Virus record (IMG/VR): IMGVR_UViG_3300049719_000158
Coordinates: 25,732 to 89,731 of that record
Source: a virus
DNA length: 64,000 bases
Direction: 5' to 3' (one strand)
Of this stretch, positions 24,876-33,602 are shown in pieces; position 1 is the stretch's first letter; the number at the start of each line of letters is the position of its first letter. Position numbers and translations under genes: made by a program. The notes under the pieces were generated by a model. That model was not told the origin of the DNA and ran no database searches. It saw only the letters and a program-made list of their open reading frames with translations.

Positions 24876-26777
24876 TCATACTGTCACTTCCTTGCACTTG
24901 TGTATTCTCGTTGAAACTCCGAAGTCATTCCTCTCACACTCAGCTACGTATAACGCAAATGGCACCAAGTCTTGGTTTGCACCCCAAACGTTGATCTTCA
25001 CGTTTTTGGTGCCAATTCCGAGCGTGTCGGCACACACGTAGCTCTTGCCTGCCTTTGTCTTCTTCAGGAGAGACCTTACACAAACAAAGTAGTACAAGTC
25101 CTTCGCGCCTTCTTGACACATGTTGATTGGCTTTATTCCCTTGGCGTCAAGGCGCTCAAACACTGCCTTGTCTATCAAGGACACCGTATCGATGGCGCCT
25201 GTGATTTCAAGCATGAAAGAAGCCAACTCCTTCTTCGACCACTCGTCGCACTGGCCCACAGTTCGAGCCAGCTCGTACATTGTGCGCATGCCGATGTGTG
25301 GGTCGTTCTTCTTGCAGTGGCGTATCTTGCCGTCCATGAGAACTTCGTGCATTCCCTTGTAGGACTTGAAAAGCTTGTCCTCGCCCACGCAGTCAAGGCT
25401 CTCGAAGGCTCGAAGCTTCACGAGGGCCTCAAACCCACGCTTGTTGAACTTGCTGAAGCGCCACGTGCCGTCAGCGTTGTAGAGCATGTGCTCGAGGCTG
25501 TCAAAGGGACGAAGCGACATGAGCTCGGCTACTGCTGCGGCGCCGACGCCTTTGCAGGAGAGGAACGAGGGAACGAAAGTCTTCTTCTCCTTGATACAGA
25601 CCCACTTTGATGAGGAGTAGTTGACGTCGAGGGACATGACCTTGTAACCGAGCTCTTTTACTTGGGAGACGGCCAACGCCTTGTCTTCGTCCGAGGAGAC
25701 TGACTCGAGGTACGTGGCGAGCCATTCGTCGGGATATTTAGTGAAAAGCCAGCTGCAATAAAAGCTATCGATTGCATATGCGGTGGCATGCGAACAATTT
25801 GAAACAGATATGTCATTTGCAAAAAATGTGTGATCTGGATGATCTACTGTAAGATCATATGTCATTTCAGGAGCACATTTTTTAATGCTAACGATTTCGT
25901 CAAGTAATTTGGTCGTTGTAACAACATGTTCACATTTACACGACATTATTTCTTTTAGTGATTTTAACCCAAACGGTGTCATTATTTTGTGATCAATGGT
26001 ACAACGAAGCGTTTTGCCAGATTCTGTTCTTAGCTCGTATACTTCGTTCACACCTTGATCAAGTTGATTGAGCACCTTTACATAACCATTTTCAGACAAA
26101 ACGTGCTCACCCGGGATGACGTCTTTAATTGATACTGTCCCACGTTCCTTTGTTTTCACAAACGAAGTGGCGGACAGACAATTAAACCCATATCCCGCAA
26201 AAAATAGAATATTTGCATATGCTTTTCGAGCTATTTCTTCAGGAACAGAATTCTTTATCGCACCGTTCATGAAATCGTCTTCGAGCGCAAGAGCTTTTTT
26301 CTTTGCCTCTTCGCCACCTGACGTCGAACGCTTCATGATTGCTCGGCGAACTTCGTCACACTTCTCCATCGGAAATCCACCGACGTAATGTGCCAAATTC
26401 ATCACATCTTCCTGAAAAATTAAGAGACCTCGAGTTTCTTTTAGAACTTCGTTGATTAACGGGTGACCCCAGTCGTAGGGTTCATGTTCATGTTTGACCC
26501 AGAGGTCATGCACCCTCGCTGAAAGGGGTCCCGGGCGATAAATTGACGTTAATGCAGCAATATCCATTATTGATTTTGGTTTTGCTTTTTTAAATAAATT
26601 TTGAGCTCCTTTCGACGTGAGCTGAAATATGATTGGGAAGTGACCGTCCTCATAAACATGCTTGTAAACTTCTTGATCGTTCAAATCAATGGTATCAAGT
26701 CCCATGTTTTGTTCGTACCATGAACGAACATCAGAAAACGAAGGTTCAACTTTTGTGATTGACGTTATTTTTGACAT
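24876..26777 (-). CDS. DNA polymerase III alpha-type (family C) C-terminal fragment, with intein
   Basis: 633 residues. It picks up the DnaE sequence just after the point where the upstream gene stops: FPIIFQLTSKGAQNLFKKAK, TSIYRPGPL (palm/fingers), GLLIFQEDVMNLAHYVGGF, RRAIMKR. A 128-residue mini-intein interrupts FN/CSHATAYA (C200 to N327). After it come CSWLFTKYPDEW and a C-terminal part ending in an OB-like region. The protein must associate with the N-terminal fragment (28.2-30.9 kb), which carries the PHP domain and catalytic core. Together they form a replicative polymerase, unusual for a phage with T4-like replication partners. Confidence 0.85.
   Translation of the reverse strand: MSKITSITKVEPSFSDVRSWYEQNMGLDTIDLNDQEVYKHVYEDGHFPIIFQLTSKGAQNLFKKAKPKSIMDIAALTSIYRPGPLSARVHDLWVKHEHEPYDWGHPLINEVLKETRGLLIFQEDVMNLAHYVGGFPMEKCDEVRRAIMKRSTSGGEEAKKKALALEDDFMNGAIKNSVPEEIARKAYANILFFAGYGFNCLSATSFVKTKERGTVSIKDVIPGEHVLSENGYVKVLNQLDQGVNEVYELRTESGKTLRCTIDHKIMTPFGLKSLKEIMSCKCEHVVTTTKLLDEIVSIKKCAPEMTYDLTVDHPDHTFFANDISVSNCSHATAYAIDSFYCSWLFTKYPDEWLATYLESVSSDEDKALAVSQVKELGYKVMSLDVNYSSSKWVCIKEKKTFVPSFLSCKGVGAAAVAELMSLRPFDSLEHMLYNADGTWRFSKFNKRGFEALVKLRAFESLDCVGEDKLFKSYKGMHEVLMDGKIRHCKKNDPHIGMRTMYELARTVGQCDEWSKKELASFMLEITGAIDTVSLIDKAVFERLDAKGIKPINMCQEGAKDLYYFVCVRSLLKKTKAGKSYVCADTLGIGTKNVKINVWGANQDLVPFALYVAECERNDFGVSTRIHKCKEVTV
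25797..26180 (-). other. mini-intein in DnaE C-fragment (128 aa)
   Basis: Starts with Cys in CLSATSFVKTKERGTVSIKD, has VLSENGYVKVLNQLDQG, the block TIDHKIMTPFG (TxxH), and ends DHTFFANDISVSN before Cys+1. All splicing blocks A, B, F and G are visible, while no homing-endonuclease domain is present. It sits at GYGFN/CSHA, three residues beyond the classic cyanobacterial DnaE split-intein site. Confidence 0.85.
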
Positions 26778-28003
26778 ATTATATTCAAGAACTGTTCAAA
26801 AGAAGTTTCGTTATCAATAATACGAATAAAATTTAAATCTTGTAGTTTAAACCATTCGTTTTGTTGCAAGTCACGTTGCATTGTGTCAAATATAACCTTA
26901 TCTCTTGGCTTTTTAAACTCTTTAATTTCATCAATTGATCTGTTCAACCCATGCCAATACGTTCCATCAAATTGGACGTATGTATCAATTGATTTTATAT
27001 AAAAATCTATTGCCCAACCGTTAACATTTTGTTGACGTACTACGTCGTCAATACTGAATAGTGAAACTAAAAATTCGTAAAATCTATCTTCAGATTTAGA
27101 CTTACCATATGAACCATTTTTCTTCATTGTTTGATGAATTTTTTCTTGAATTTCAGGACGCTTCAACTCTTCACTAATTTTTGCACGAACTTCAGGTAAT
27201 TTTGAAAGGTTATCAACGCCAAATTTCTCAATCCAAGAATTCACACAGTCTTTTCTATCACCTGCCCAATTGTGTTCATAACCGTGTCTAACAAGATTTA
27301 TTTGACGTATCTTTTCTTGAATTACTGGTGAAGCGTACACATTTTCAACGCCATAACGTTCAATGTTAGTTTCCTTGATGTGTTCTCGCACTATCGTTGA
27401 GCCAATTGCATACTCACAACCATAACGCTCGAGATTTGTCTTGGTTCTACTAATTTTTGCTTTTTCTTTTATACTTTCGACCTTATTTGGACTTGAAACG
27501 CCATAATTTTTCATGTACGTTTCAACTGCTTTTGCTTTCACTACGGGTGACGACGAAGCGTGTTCGTACCCATACTTCTCCATGCAAAATTCTTTTTTCT
27601 GTAACAATGCACGTTGGTGATGAACGCGTCCACAGTAAACTACACCCGTAGACGTATGAGAAAACTTTCCAAAATCTTTATCAATCCAATCGCAACCAGT
27701 GCCGGGATTGACATATGTTTCTTCAACGAGCTTTATTAGATCACCATACTTTTCAAGTAACAGCTGTTTTATTTTTAAAATGTCTCTTTCACGTTTTTCT
27801 TTTGCTTTTCGCTCTTTGTGATAAAAACCCTCAAAAAAATGATCAAGTCGTTGTGTAAATCTTCCAAATTCAATGTCAATGAAATCACATTTTGATTTTA
27901 GACCTGAAAATGTGTTGTCAACTATCGTAACCGTATTTCCAAACTTTGCAAAAATTGCTTCTTTTACAAGTTTTAACTTTTCTTCTTTTGACTTACGTTT
28001 CAT
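26765..28003 (-). CDS. EDxHD (Vsr-like) homing endonuclease
   Basis: 412 residues from MKRKSKEEKLKLVKEAIF; an upstream start would add 20 residues. Two N-terminal modules of the GxxxxLVEETYVNPGTGCDWID type are followed by four or five repeats around YGVENVYASPVIQEKIRQIN. The C-terminal nuclease core reads SKSEDRFYEFLVSLF, NGWAIDFYIKSIDTYVQFDG and TYWHGLNRSIDEI, the E-D-x-H-D arrangement. It separates the two halves of the polymerase gene, the arrangement known from fractured phage genes. It overlaps the C-fragment start by 13 bases. Confidence 0.85.
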   Translation of the reverse strand: MKRKSKEEKLKLVKEAIFAKFGNTVTIVDNTFSGLKSKCDFIDIEFGRFTQRLDHFFEGFYHKERKAKEKRERDILKIKQLLLEKYGDLIKLVEETYVNPGTGCDWIDKDFGKFSHTSTGVVYCGRVHHQRALLQKKEFCMEKYGYEHASSSPVVKAKAVETYMKNYGVSSPNKVESIKEKAKISRTKTNLERYGCEYAIGSTIVREHIKETNIERYGVENVYASPVIQEKIRQINLVRHGYEHNWAGDRKDCVNSWIEKFGVDNLSKLPEVRAKISEELKRPEIQEKIHQTMKKNGSYGKSKSEDRFYEFLVSLFSIDDVVRQQNVNGWAIDFYIKSIDTYVQFDGTYWHGLNRSIDEIKEFKKPRDKVIFDTMQRDLQQNEWFKLQDLNFIRIIDNETSFEQFLNIICQK

Positions 28004-28163
28004 CACCAAACCTAAAAAACACACCTTCCAAAGAACCACTTTCACCAAGTGAAAACGAACCACTTGATGTCATCTTGAATAAGTCTGCTGAAACTTTATC
28101 ATTATTTGTAGTTGTGTCAATAGGACATATTGTGAAGTTTAAATTTTTATCATCTTTTGTCAT
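27993..28163 (-). CDS. 56-aa hypothetical protein between polymerase half and endonuclease
   Basis: MTKDDKNLNFTICPIDTTTN to ...GSLEGVFFRFGDET. It starts two bases after the stop of the N-terminal polymerase gene and overlaps the endonuclease start by 11 bases. No homology recognised. It may be a new gene within the mobile insertion, or sequence displaced from the polymerase when it was fractured. Confidence 0.5.
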   Translation of the reverse strand: MTKDDKNLNFTICPIDTTTNNDKVSADLFKMTSSGSFSLGESGSLEGVFFRFGDET

Positions 28164-28165
28164 AA

Positions 28166-30919
28166 TCACATTTTTTCTATTGGTATCACTACGTCGTCAC
28201 TAATTTTTAATTCCCGTACAAAGACGTATTGACCATTTGTTAACTTAACTTTGTCATTCTTATTTAATTTATAATTTATTCCATCAATACACACATTTAC
28301 AAGTTCGTTTTCTAAAATTAAACTAATGCTATTTTCTATTAGACGCAAAGTGGATAGCCCGAGGATATCCATTTTTATCCACTGTGCAATTTTTTCTAAC
28401 TCCTTAACATTCATACCTTCGGTCCATGGACTTTGCGGTTCTCCTCCTGACATTATGAGTGGCATCTGCTTCGCAATGTCGTCCGCAATCAACACGCCAC
28501 CTGCGTGTCTTGACAAGCTCTTGTTTTGCTTGAACAAGATCTTCATCGAAGCTCCAATTTCTGGATGTGCCTCGATGAAATCCCTGAACGACTTGCTATA
28601 TTCCATTGCAGCATCATAGGTTAACACAAACAAATTCTTGTCATCACCTTCTTTTAAGGTTGCCTTTCTTACTTCGTGTTCAACGGATGCAGTGGCCCTG
28701 TTCGCCTCTTCAAAGGGAATGCCATAGAACTTGCTCAAGTCTTTGATCAGCGATTTAACTTTGAGCAAGTTATAATTACTGATAGGAATTACATTCGTGT
28801 TTCCAAACTCTTTGCGCAATACATCTAAAACCTTGTCGCGGTCGCCGATATCGGTGTCAATATCCGCCATGCCTTGGCGATATTTACTCAGGAATCTGGA
28901 AAACGGTAACTTCCATCTAATTGGATCAAGTTCGGTGATGTACAAAACGTAATTAACCAAACTTCCCCCGCCTGATCCTCTCGCAGGTCCTACAAGGGTG
29001 ACTTCACGAGCGAGTTCTATCACTTTTTGGTATGTGATGAAGTACTCGGCCATGTTCAGAAACTCAATTACTTCAAGTTCCTCCTTGATCCTCTCTACGT
29101 ACTCCCGCTTTCCCTTTAGCCCGCGCTTCTTTAGCCCTTCGATGCATAAATACGACAGGTGTTCTATCGGCGTCCTATCCTTTGGCACAAGCTTCTTCGG
29201 AAGCTTTATCGTCCTGTCGGGCTGCACGTCACCTATCTCTTCAAATGCTATATCGTGGCCTCGTTCTACAGCATCGCAGACGAGATCATCAATGCTATCG
29301 TCGTATAAATCAGAGCGCTGCTTTGCTTTTTTATACTCCTCCCAGATTTGTAAATGATTCTTAGGATAAAGCTCGCACTTTAATTCCTCTCTCGACTTCG
29401 GCAAGAGATCAGGAGAGTACATGTCAAAGCTGACGTACGCGAGCTTCTTGTAGATCTCCCGTTCACGCCAGACGTCAGGGTTGTAGTAGTGCGCATCGCA
29501 GGTGACCAGGAGTTTATTAGTCAACCCATTTCTCTTGGCAAACTCGATCAAAGACAAGTTGATGATGTCCTGCGCGGCGAGCTTGTTGAACTGTAGCTCA
29601 AGGTACGTGTCTCCCTTACCGAACATGTCAACGAGCATCTCGTATGCATTGCCAACGGCATTGACGCAGTTTTCTTTGGTCTGCTTGTTACGAAGCAAGT
29701 TGACATCGAGCTCGTCGAACTTGTACTGTTCAAGGAGCTTGAAGATGTTGTAGCCCGGGAGACCTGAGATACAATTGTGTACCAAGATGTCATCAGCAAA
29801 GAAGTTGTGGGTGTCAACGACTTCAATGTCATAGACGTCTGAATTGCCACAAGGATTTACCGTTTCAATTTCAATGAACTCAACTGCGTCGTTGTCTTTG
29901 TATGCCTTTACACCTTGATGATGAAACCACTCAACGTATTGAGCACAATGTCGAGCGTGATTATGAGGAACGCGACAAGTGCAGTAATTCTTGTATGTTT
30001 CAAGTCGATAGAGAATTTTGTCATCATGCCAAAGTTTTCCTGCCTCGACCCATCCACGTTTGGTGAACAACCTGTGATCTGCAGTGAGTTTTATTTTTGC
30101 TCCGTTCATCAAGCACACTTCGACGATGGGCGTGTTGTAACGCGTCTTGTCTCCCCATGTCACCCGTCTGTGAACAATTTCATGCTTGTCTTCGTCCCAA
30201 GACATGACGTCTATTCGTTCGTTGTTCTTGTAAATTTTGACGACTTCTTCGATCGTGATCTTACCACGATCAGTCCAAATCATCGTGTCAGGGTGCAGGC
30301 ACGCCGTGCTCGCCAACACGTTGCCACGCGTCAAAGTCTCCTTGACCATCTTCACGTCGATGCGGGGAAACCTATACAAACCCTCGAGAAAGCTTCTCGA
30401 TGTCAGGTGAAACAACTCTTGCAGGCCCTGCGAGTTCTTTGGCAACAGAACAAGGTGGTGACGTCGGTTGACCGGGTTGAAGTGCTTTGTAGACTTGCTT
30501 TCGTCCTCGTTCTCAATGACAATTGCTGAAGACGTGTCAATGTCGACGATGTCATCGGAGCTGGAACGAGTGATGTTGAGCTGAGTCTCGACGGGAGTGC
30601 GGGATTTCTTTTTTAATCCTGCCTTTTCATCGTCGTGTTGAAGCTTGTCGAGCTTCCATTGTTCTAAGTCGGGGTGGAAATAAGCCTCGATGCCAGGGAG
30701 GTAGCGGAATTCTTTGCCTGACTTGTGCCAGCCTTCGACAAGAAGCTGGGAGCGGGCGTAACCCGACATGTTCCCGTGATCCGTAAGAGCATGTCCACTT
30801 ATTCCGTTCTCAATGCAAAAGGAAAAAATATCATCAGGATACCCAAGCGCGTCATTGCACGAAAAATTACTATGGTTGTGAAGCGAAATATACTTTTGAG
30901 GAGTTTTTTCTGACATCAT
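28166..30919 (-). CDS. DNA polymerase III alpha-type (family C) N-terminal fragment, with intein
   Basis: 917 residues. PHP domain at the start (SLHNHSNFSCNDALGYPDDI, ALTDHGNMSGY). A 176-residue mini-intein lies at LASTA/C-ISGLPGYN (C207-N382). Then come LLVTCDAHYYNP, GPARGSGGGSLVNYVLYITE and PFSRFLSKYRQGMADIDTDI (catalytic aspartates), and SRHAGGVLIADD. The DnaE part ends at WIKMDILGLSTLRLIENSIS. The last ~45 residues (CIDGINYKLNKNDKVKLTNG then QYVFVRELKISDDVVIPIEK) do not belong to DnaE. The rest of the polymerase is at 24.9-26.8 kb. Confidence 0.88.
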   Translation of the reverse strand: MMSEKTPQKYISLHNHSNFSCNDALGYPDDIFSFCIENGISGHALTDHGNMSGYARSQLLVEGWHKSGKEFRYLPGIEAYFHPDLEQWKLDKLQHDDEKAGLKKKSRTPVETQLNITRSSSDDIVDIDTSSAIVIENEDESKSTKHFNPVNRRHHLVLLPKNSQGLQELFHLTSRSFLEGLYRFPRIDVKMVKETLTRGNVLASTACLHPDTMIWTDRGKITIEEVVKIYKNNERIDVMSWDEDKHEIVHRRVTWGDKTRYNTPIVEVCLMNGAKIKLTADHRLFTKRGWVEAGKLWHDDKILYRLETYKNYCTCRVPHNHARHCAQYVEWFHHQGVKAYKDNDAVEFIEIETVNPCGNSDVYDIEVVDTHNFFADDILVHNCISGLPGYNIFKLLEQYKFDELDVNLLRNKQTKENCVNAVGNAYEMLVDMFGKGDTYLELQFNKLAAQDIINLSLIEFAKRNGLTNKLLVTCDAHYYNPDVWREREIYKKLAYVSFDMYSPDLLPKSREELKCELYPKNHLQIWEEYKKAKQRSDLYDDSIDDLVCDAVERGHDIAFEEIGDVQPDRTIKLPKKLVPKDRTPIEHLSYLCIEGLKKRGLKGKREYVERIKEELEVIEFLNMAEYFITYQKVIELAREVTLVGPARGSGGGSLVNYVLYITELDPIRWKLPFSRFLSKYRQGMADIDTDIGDRDKVLDVLRKEFGNTNVIPISNYNLLKVKSLIKDLSKFYGIPFEEANRATASVEHEVRKATLKEGDDKNLFVLTYDAAMEYSKSFRDFIEAHPEIGASMKILFKQNKSLSRHAGGVLIADDIAKQMPLIMSGGEPQSPWTEGMNVKELEKIAQWIKMDILGLSTLRLIENSISLILENELVNVCIDGINYKLNKNDKVKLTNGQYVFVRELKISDDVVIPIEKM
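29774..30301 (-). other. mini-intein in DnaE N-fragment (176 aa)
   Basis: Begins CLHPDTMIWTDRGKITIEEV (block A), has LMNGAKIKLTADHRLFTKRG (block B, TxxH), SDVYDIEVVDTHNFFADDIL (block F) and ends VHN before Cys+1 (block G). No LAGLIDADG or HNH domain is seen. The site is the conserved STAC segment just after the PHP-associated region. Confidence 0.85.
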
Positions 30920-31275
30920 TTACCTTCCCAAGTCGGGATCAACTTCCTATATTTTACCTTAAATTCACCATATTGTTTACCCTCAATTAAGATTATTTTA
31001 ATCTCCGGGAATAATTTTGGCATCAGTTCAATTTGATTTCTTGACCTGTCATTCATTCTACCCTTAAGCTCATACCACACATTGTCTTCACTAACATAAA
31101 AATCGGGAGTGTACGTTAGATTGTTTGCCAAACGAAAAGTTCTTGGCTCGTATTCCCACGTTTTATTCTCGTAATTCAAAATTCTTGCAAAATTTGCTTC
31201 CCAATTTGAGCGACAGGTCTTCCCAAATTTCTTGGACTGCAACACGTAGCCAAAATCTTTAACTAAACTCTTCAC
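30916..31275 (-). CDS. PD-(D/E)xK nuclease-like protein
   Basis: 119 residues: CRSNWEANFARILNY, WEYEPRTFRL, TYTPDFYVSEDNVWYELKGR. The E...PD...ELK arrangement is the PD-(D/E)xK active site, as in TnsA-like or phage recombination nucleases. It overlaps the polymerase start by 4 bases and so is probably made with it. Substrate unknown; replication/recombination intermediate processing or homing are both possible. Confidence 0.7.
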   Translation of the reverse strand: MKSLVKDFGYVLQSKKFGKTCRSNWEANFARILNYENKTWEYEPRTFRLANNLTYTPDFYVSEDNVWYELKGRMNDRSRNQIELMPKLFPEIKIILIEGKQYGEFKVKYRKLIPTWEGK

Positions 31276-31646
31276 AAGTCAGCTGAGCCAAGGCCGTCCC
31301 CATCGCAAACTGACCATTCCCGGGCGGTCTGTTTCACTTCATCGGCCTGCTCTGCAATGTCATCGTCCAATTGCTTTAGTGCAGCACGCCTAAATGTTGG
31401 TAAGAACTCAAGAATATTGAACGCTGTTCGTCTAAAGCGGGCGAGGTCTTCCAAGGGGCAAGGTGCGACGGATGTACTACATATGCGTTTAAACGTGTCA
31501 ATGATTACGTCATTGTCCACACTCTCTTTTGCCAGCTCACACACCTCAAAAAACGTTGCAATTTCGTCTTCGTTCAAACACGCAGTGATGTCTGTTCGAC
31601 GCATGATTTCGTTCTTGATATTGTCAATTTGTGACTGTGTTAGCAT
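31272..31646 (-). CDS. hypothetical protein with C-terminal tag shared with DeoC
   Basis: 124 residues from MLTQSQIDNIKNEIMRR. Helical. The last ~30 residues (LDDDIAEQADEVKQTAREWS then VCDGDGL) are nearly the same as the C-terminus of the DeoC protein at 60.8 kb, although the rest is unrelated. Overlaps the nuclease gene by 4 bases. Confidence 0.65.
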   Translation of the reverse strand: MLTQSQIDNIKNEIMRRTDITACLNEDEIATFFEVCELAKESVDNDVIIDTFKRICSTSVAPCPLEDLARFRRTAFNILEFLPTFRRAALKQLDDDIAEQADEVKQTAREWSVCDGDGLGSADL

Positions 31647-31831
31647 GATGAAATCCAAACTTTCGTAAATCCCGTCAATTGACACGAAGCAACGTACTTA
31701 ATCACAAATCCTTCGAGCCATGAAACACACACGATGTCATGCGACCCAACACGGAGACAAAAGTTCTTTTCTCCCTCAACGAACTTGCGTCCAGTCAACA
31801 TTCGTGCGGTGTCTAATGGCGTTTCAATCAT
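31640..31831 (-). CDS. small hypothetical protein, 63 aa
   Basis: MIETPLDTARMLTGRKFVEG, then beta-like FCLRVGSHDIVCVSWLEGFV. Overlaps neighbours by 7-8 bases on each side, typical of this region. No family recognised. Confidence 0.55.
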   Translation of the reverse strand: MIETPLDTARMLTGRKFVEGEKNFCLRVGSHDIVCVSWLEGFVIKYVASCQLTGFTKVWISSC

Positions 31832-32366
31832 GATTGCACACGTACTCGTACAGTTCGTTCATGCCATTTTCATCAGGCGTTATTATAAGTTCTTGTCGCA
31901 TGCATATTCTGTTATAAAATAAGTCTTTGTCAATTTCGAGCGCTTGACTTTCACTTTCGTACCTGTCTTCGCTCACGTACTTGTGCACACGTCGCAGTAT
32001 TGCGTTGACGTGAACGTGTCCTTCGTCCTGAGCCTGCTTGTAAAACGCATTGATCATCATCTCAACTGAATTCGCAACTTCAACGCTGCAGTACTTTCTT
32101 GCGTATGCTAAGTTCAACAGCACCGGTGAGTCCGTGATCACGTAGTCGACTTTGCCATACAACATGCTCTCTCGACGAATTCCCTCGCCCAAGAAATACA
32201 ATTGATCAAACTTTCCAACGGTTTTGCCGTCATAAAGCCAGTCTTTGACACACTCACGAACAAGCTCAGCGCTTTTGCCGTTTTTCTTGAAGACGTAGTA
32301 AAGGTACGCTGCACACGTAGACTTGCCGATTGATGGGCCACCGCACAGGTTCACGATCGTAGTCAT
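31824..32366 (-). CDS. NadR/AAA_28-type ATPase or kinase
   Basis: 180 residues starting MTTIVNLCGGPSIGKSTCAA, which carries the Walker A motif GGPSIGKST. ELVRECVKDWLYDGKT and YVITDSPVLLNLAY (Walker B-like) agree with the phage family resembling the NadR kinase domain. The substrate is not known; nicotinamide riboside, nucleotide or polynucleotide are options. Its ATG overlaps the stop of the epimerase gene (ATGA). Confidence 0.7.
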   Translation of the reverse strand: MTTIVNLCGGPSIGKSTCAAYLYYVFKKNGKSAELVRECVKDWLYDGKTVGKFDQLYFLGEGIRRESMLYGKVDYVITDSPVLLNLAYARKYCSVEVANSVEMMINAFYKQAQDEGHVHVNAILRRVHKYVSEDRYESESQALEIDKDLFYNRICMRQELIITPDENGMNELYEYVCNHD

Positions 32367-33355
32367 TTCATCGCCTCCCACATGCTTCTCACGGCGTCTT
32401 CAAGAGTTCGCTTTGCTTTCCACCCAAGAAAAGTATATGCACTGTGAGGGTTTGCGTATACTGTTGCAGGATCACCTGGTTTTCGTGGCCCGACTTCAAA
32501 TGTTATTGTCTTGTTAGTAACTCGTTGAACGATGTCAATCGCCTCAAGTATGCTACAACCTTGCCCTGTGCCGAGATTATATACGACGTTAGCAAGTCCT
32601 TGACATCGTGGCATATAATTCATTGCTTCAACGTGAGCATCAACGATGTCTTCGACGTGAACGTAATCTCTTATACATGTTCCATCTTTCGTGTCATAGT
32701 CGATGCCATTAATCACAAATTTTTCTTTTGCTCCCGTTGCGACGTCAAGCAAAGCCGTAAACAGTCGTCGTTCGTTTGGATCTGCCGCGCCAAGAAATCC
32801 ATTCTTCCCAACGCCCACTACGTTGAAGTATCTGAACATCGTTGCAGAAAATCGTGGATTAGACTTTACAAAGTCATTGATCACCTGTTCACACATTAGC
32901 TTCGACGTACCGTACGGGTTTTCAGGGTGCTGAGGCGTGTGTTCATCAACTGGCACAATTTGTGGCTGCCCATACGTCGCGCAGGTGGAGCTGAAAATCA
33001 GATTGTAACAACCTGCCGCTTGCATTGCACGCAACAACGTCATCGTTCCACCAACGTTGTTGTCGTAATAGTTCAATGGAAAATCGACGCTCTCTTTCAC
33101 AAGAGCCAACGCAGCAAAGTGCATCACGCAGTCGACGTTGTTTTGCTCTAAAATTCTGTACAACCACACGTCGTTCGAATCACGATCAAGTCGTAAATCG
33201 TATTTCTCAAACTTTGCTCGTGGATCGACCGCATGAATGTCACCACGAGACAAGTTGTCGATCGCAACGACGTTGTGTCCCAAGTCACACAATCGCTTGG
33301 CTGCATGACTTCCGATGTAACCTGCACACCCTGTGACAGCGATGTTTTTCTTCAT
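32363..33355 (-). CDS. galE: UDP-glucose 4-epimerase homologue (GalE-like)
   Basis: 330 residues: NAD site GCAGYIGSHAAKRL, AIDNLSRGD, MHFAALALVKESV, SSTCATYGQP with catalytic Ser, NPYGTSKLMCEQ with the YxxxK pair, FRYFNVVG. GalE inverts C4 of UDP-sugars. In this phage it may act on UDP-glucose/galactose or, given the UDP-xylose synthase at 5.8 kb, convert UDP-xylose to UDP-arabinose. Specificity cannot be read from the sequence. Confidence 0.9.
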   Translation of the reverse strand: MKKNIAVTGCAGYIGSHAAKRLCDLGHNVVAIDNLSRGDIHAVDPRAKFEKYDLRLDRDSNDVWLYRILEQNNVDCVMHFAALALVKESVDFPLNYYDNNVGGTMTLLRAMQAAGCYNLIFSSTCATYGQPQIVPVDEHTPQHPENPYGTSKLMCEQVINDFVKSNPRFSATMFRYFNVVGVGKNGFLGAADPNERRLFTALLDVATGAKEKFVINGIDYDTKDGTCIRDYVHVEDIVDAHVEAMNYMPRCQGLANVVYNLGTGQGCSILEAIDIVQRVTNKTITFEVGPRKPGDPATVYANPHSAYTFLGWKAKRTLEDAVRSMWEAMK

Positions 33356-33356
33356 T

Positions 33357-33602
33357 TCAATTCACCACAAAGTTATTGAGCGCCACAAACTCTTTCTCTG
33401 ACACGACGACTGCGCGCTGGGCACCAATTTTATCAATGAATGGCGTGTCTAACAAAACGACGTACATGAAAATGTTACTTGTCACATTTCGTGCACCCAC
33501 GACTTCACCCTTGCCAAAATCATGTGTCACAACTCGAGAACCAATATTCACCATGTAATCATAGTAACATAAATCGTCAACAATTACACAATTCTCGACC
33601 AT
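33357..33602 (-). CDS. small beta-rich protein, 81 aa
   Basis: Start chosen at MVENCVIVDDLCYYDYMVNI; a later start (MVNIGSRVV) is possible. NIGSRVVTHDFGKGEVVGAR has the look of an SH3-like or CarD/Tudor-type beta barrel. Function unknown. Confidence 0.55.
   Translation of the reverse strand: MVENCVIVDDLCYYDYMVNIGSRVVTHDFGKGEVVGARNVTSNIFMYVVLLDTPFIDKIGAQRAVVVSEKEFVALNNFVVN

Noticed and set aside
24663-25610. Long plus-strand frames opposite the polymerase and other minus-strand genes (for example 24972-25610).
   Set aside because: They mirror strongly coding minus-strand sequence, have no homology I recognise and no independent start signals.
26765-28300. A trans-splicing split intein at the polymerase fracture.
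   Set aside because: The N-terminal tail starts with Cys but lacks block A, and the second half shows no C-intein ending in HN before Cys/Ser/Thr. Reported only as an unexplained tail.
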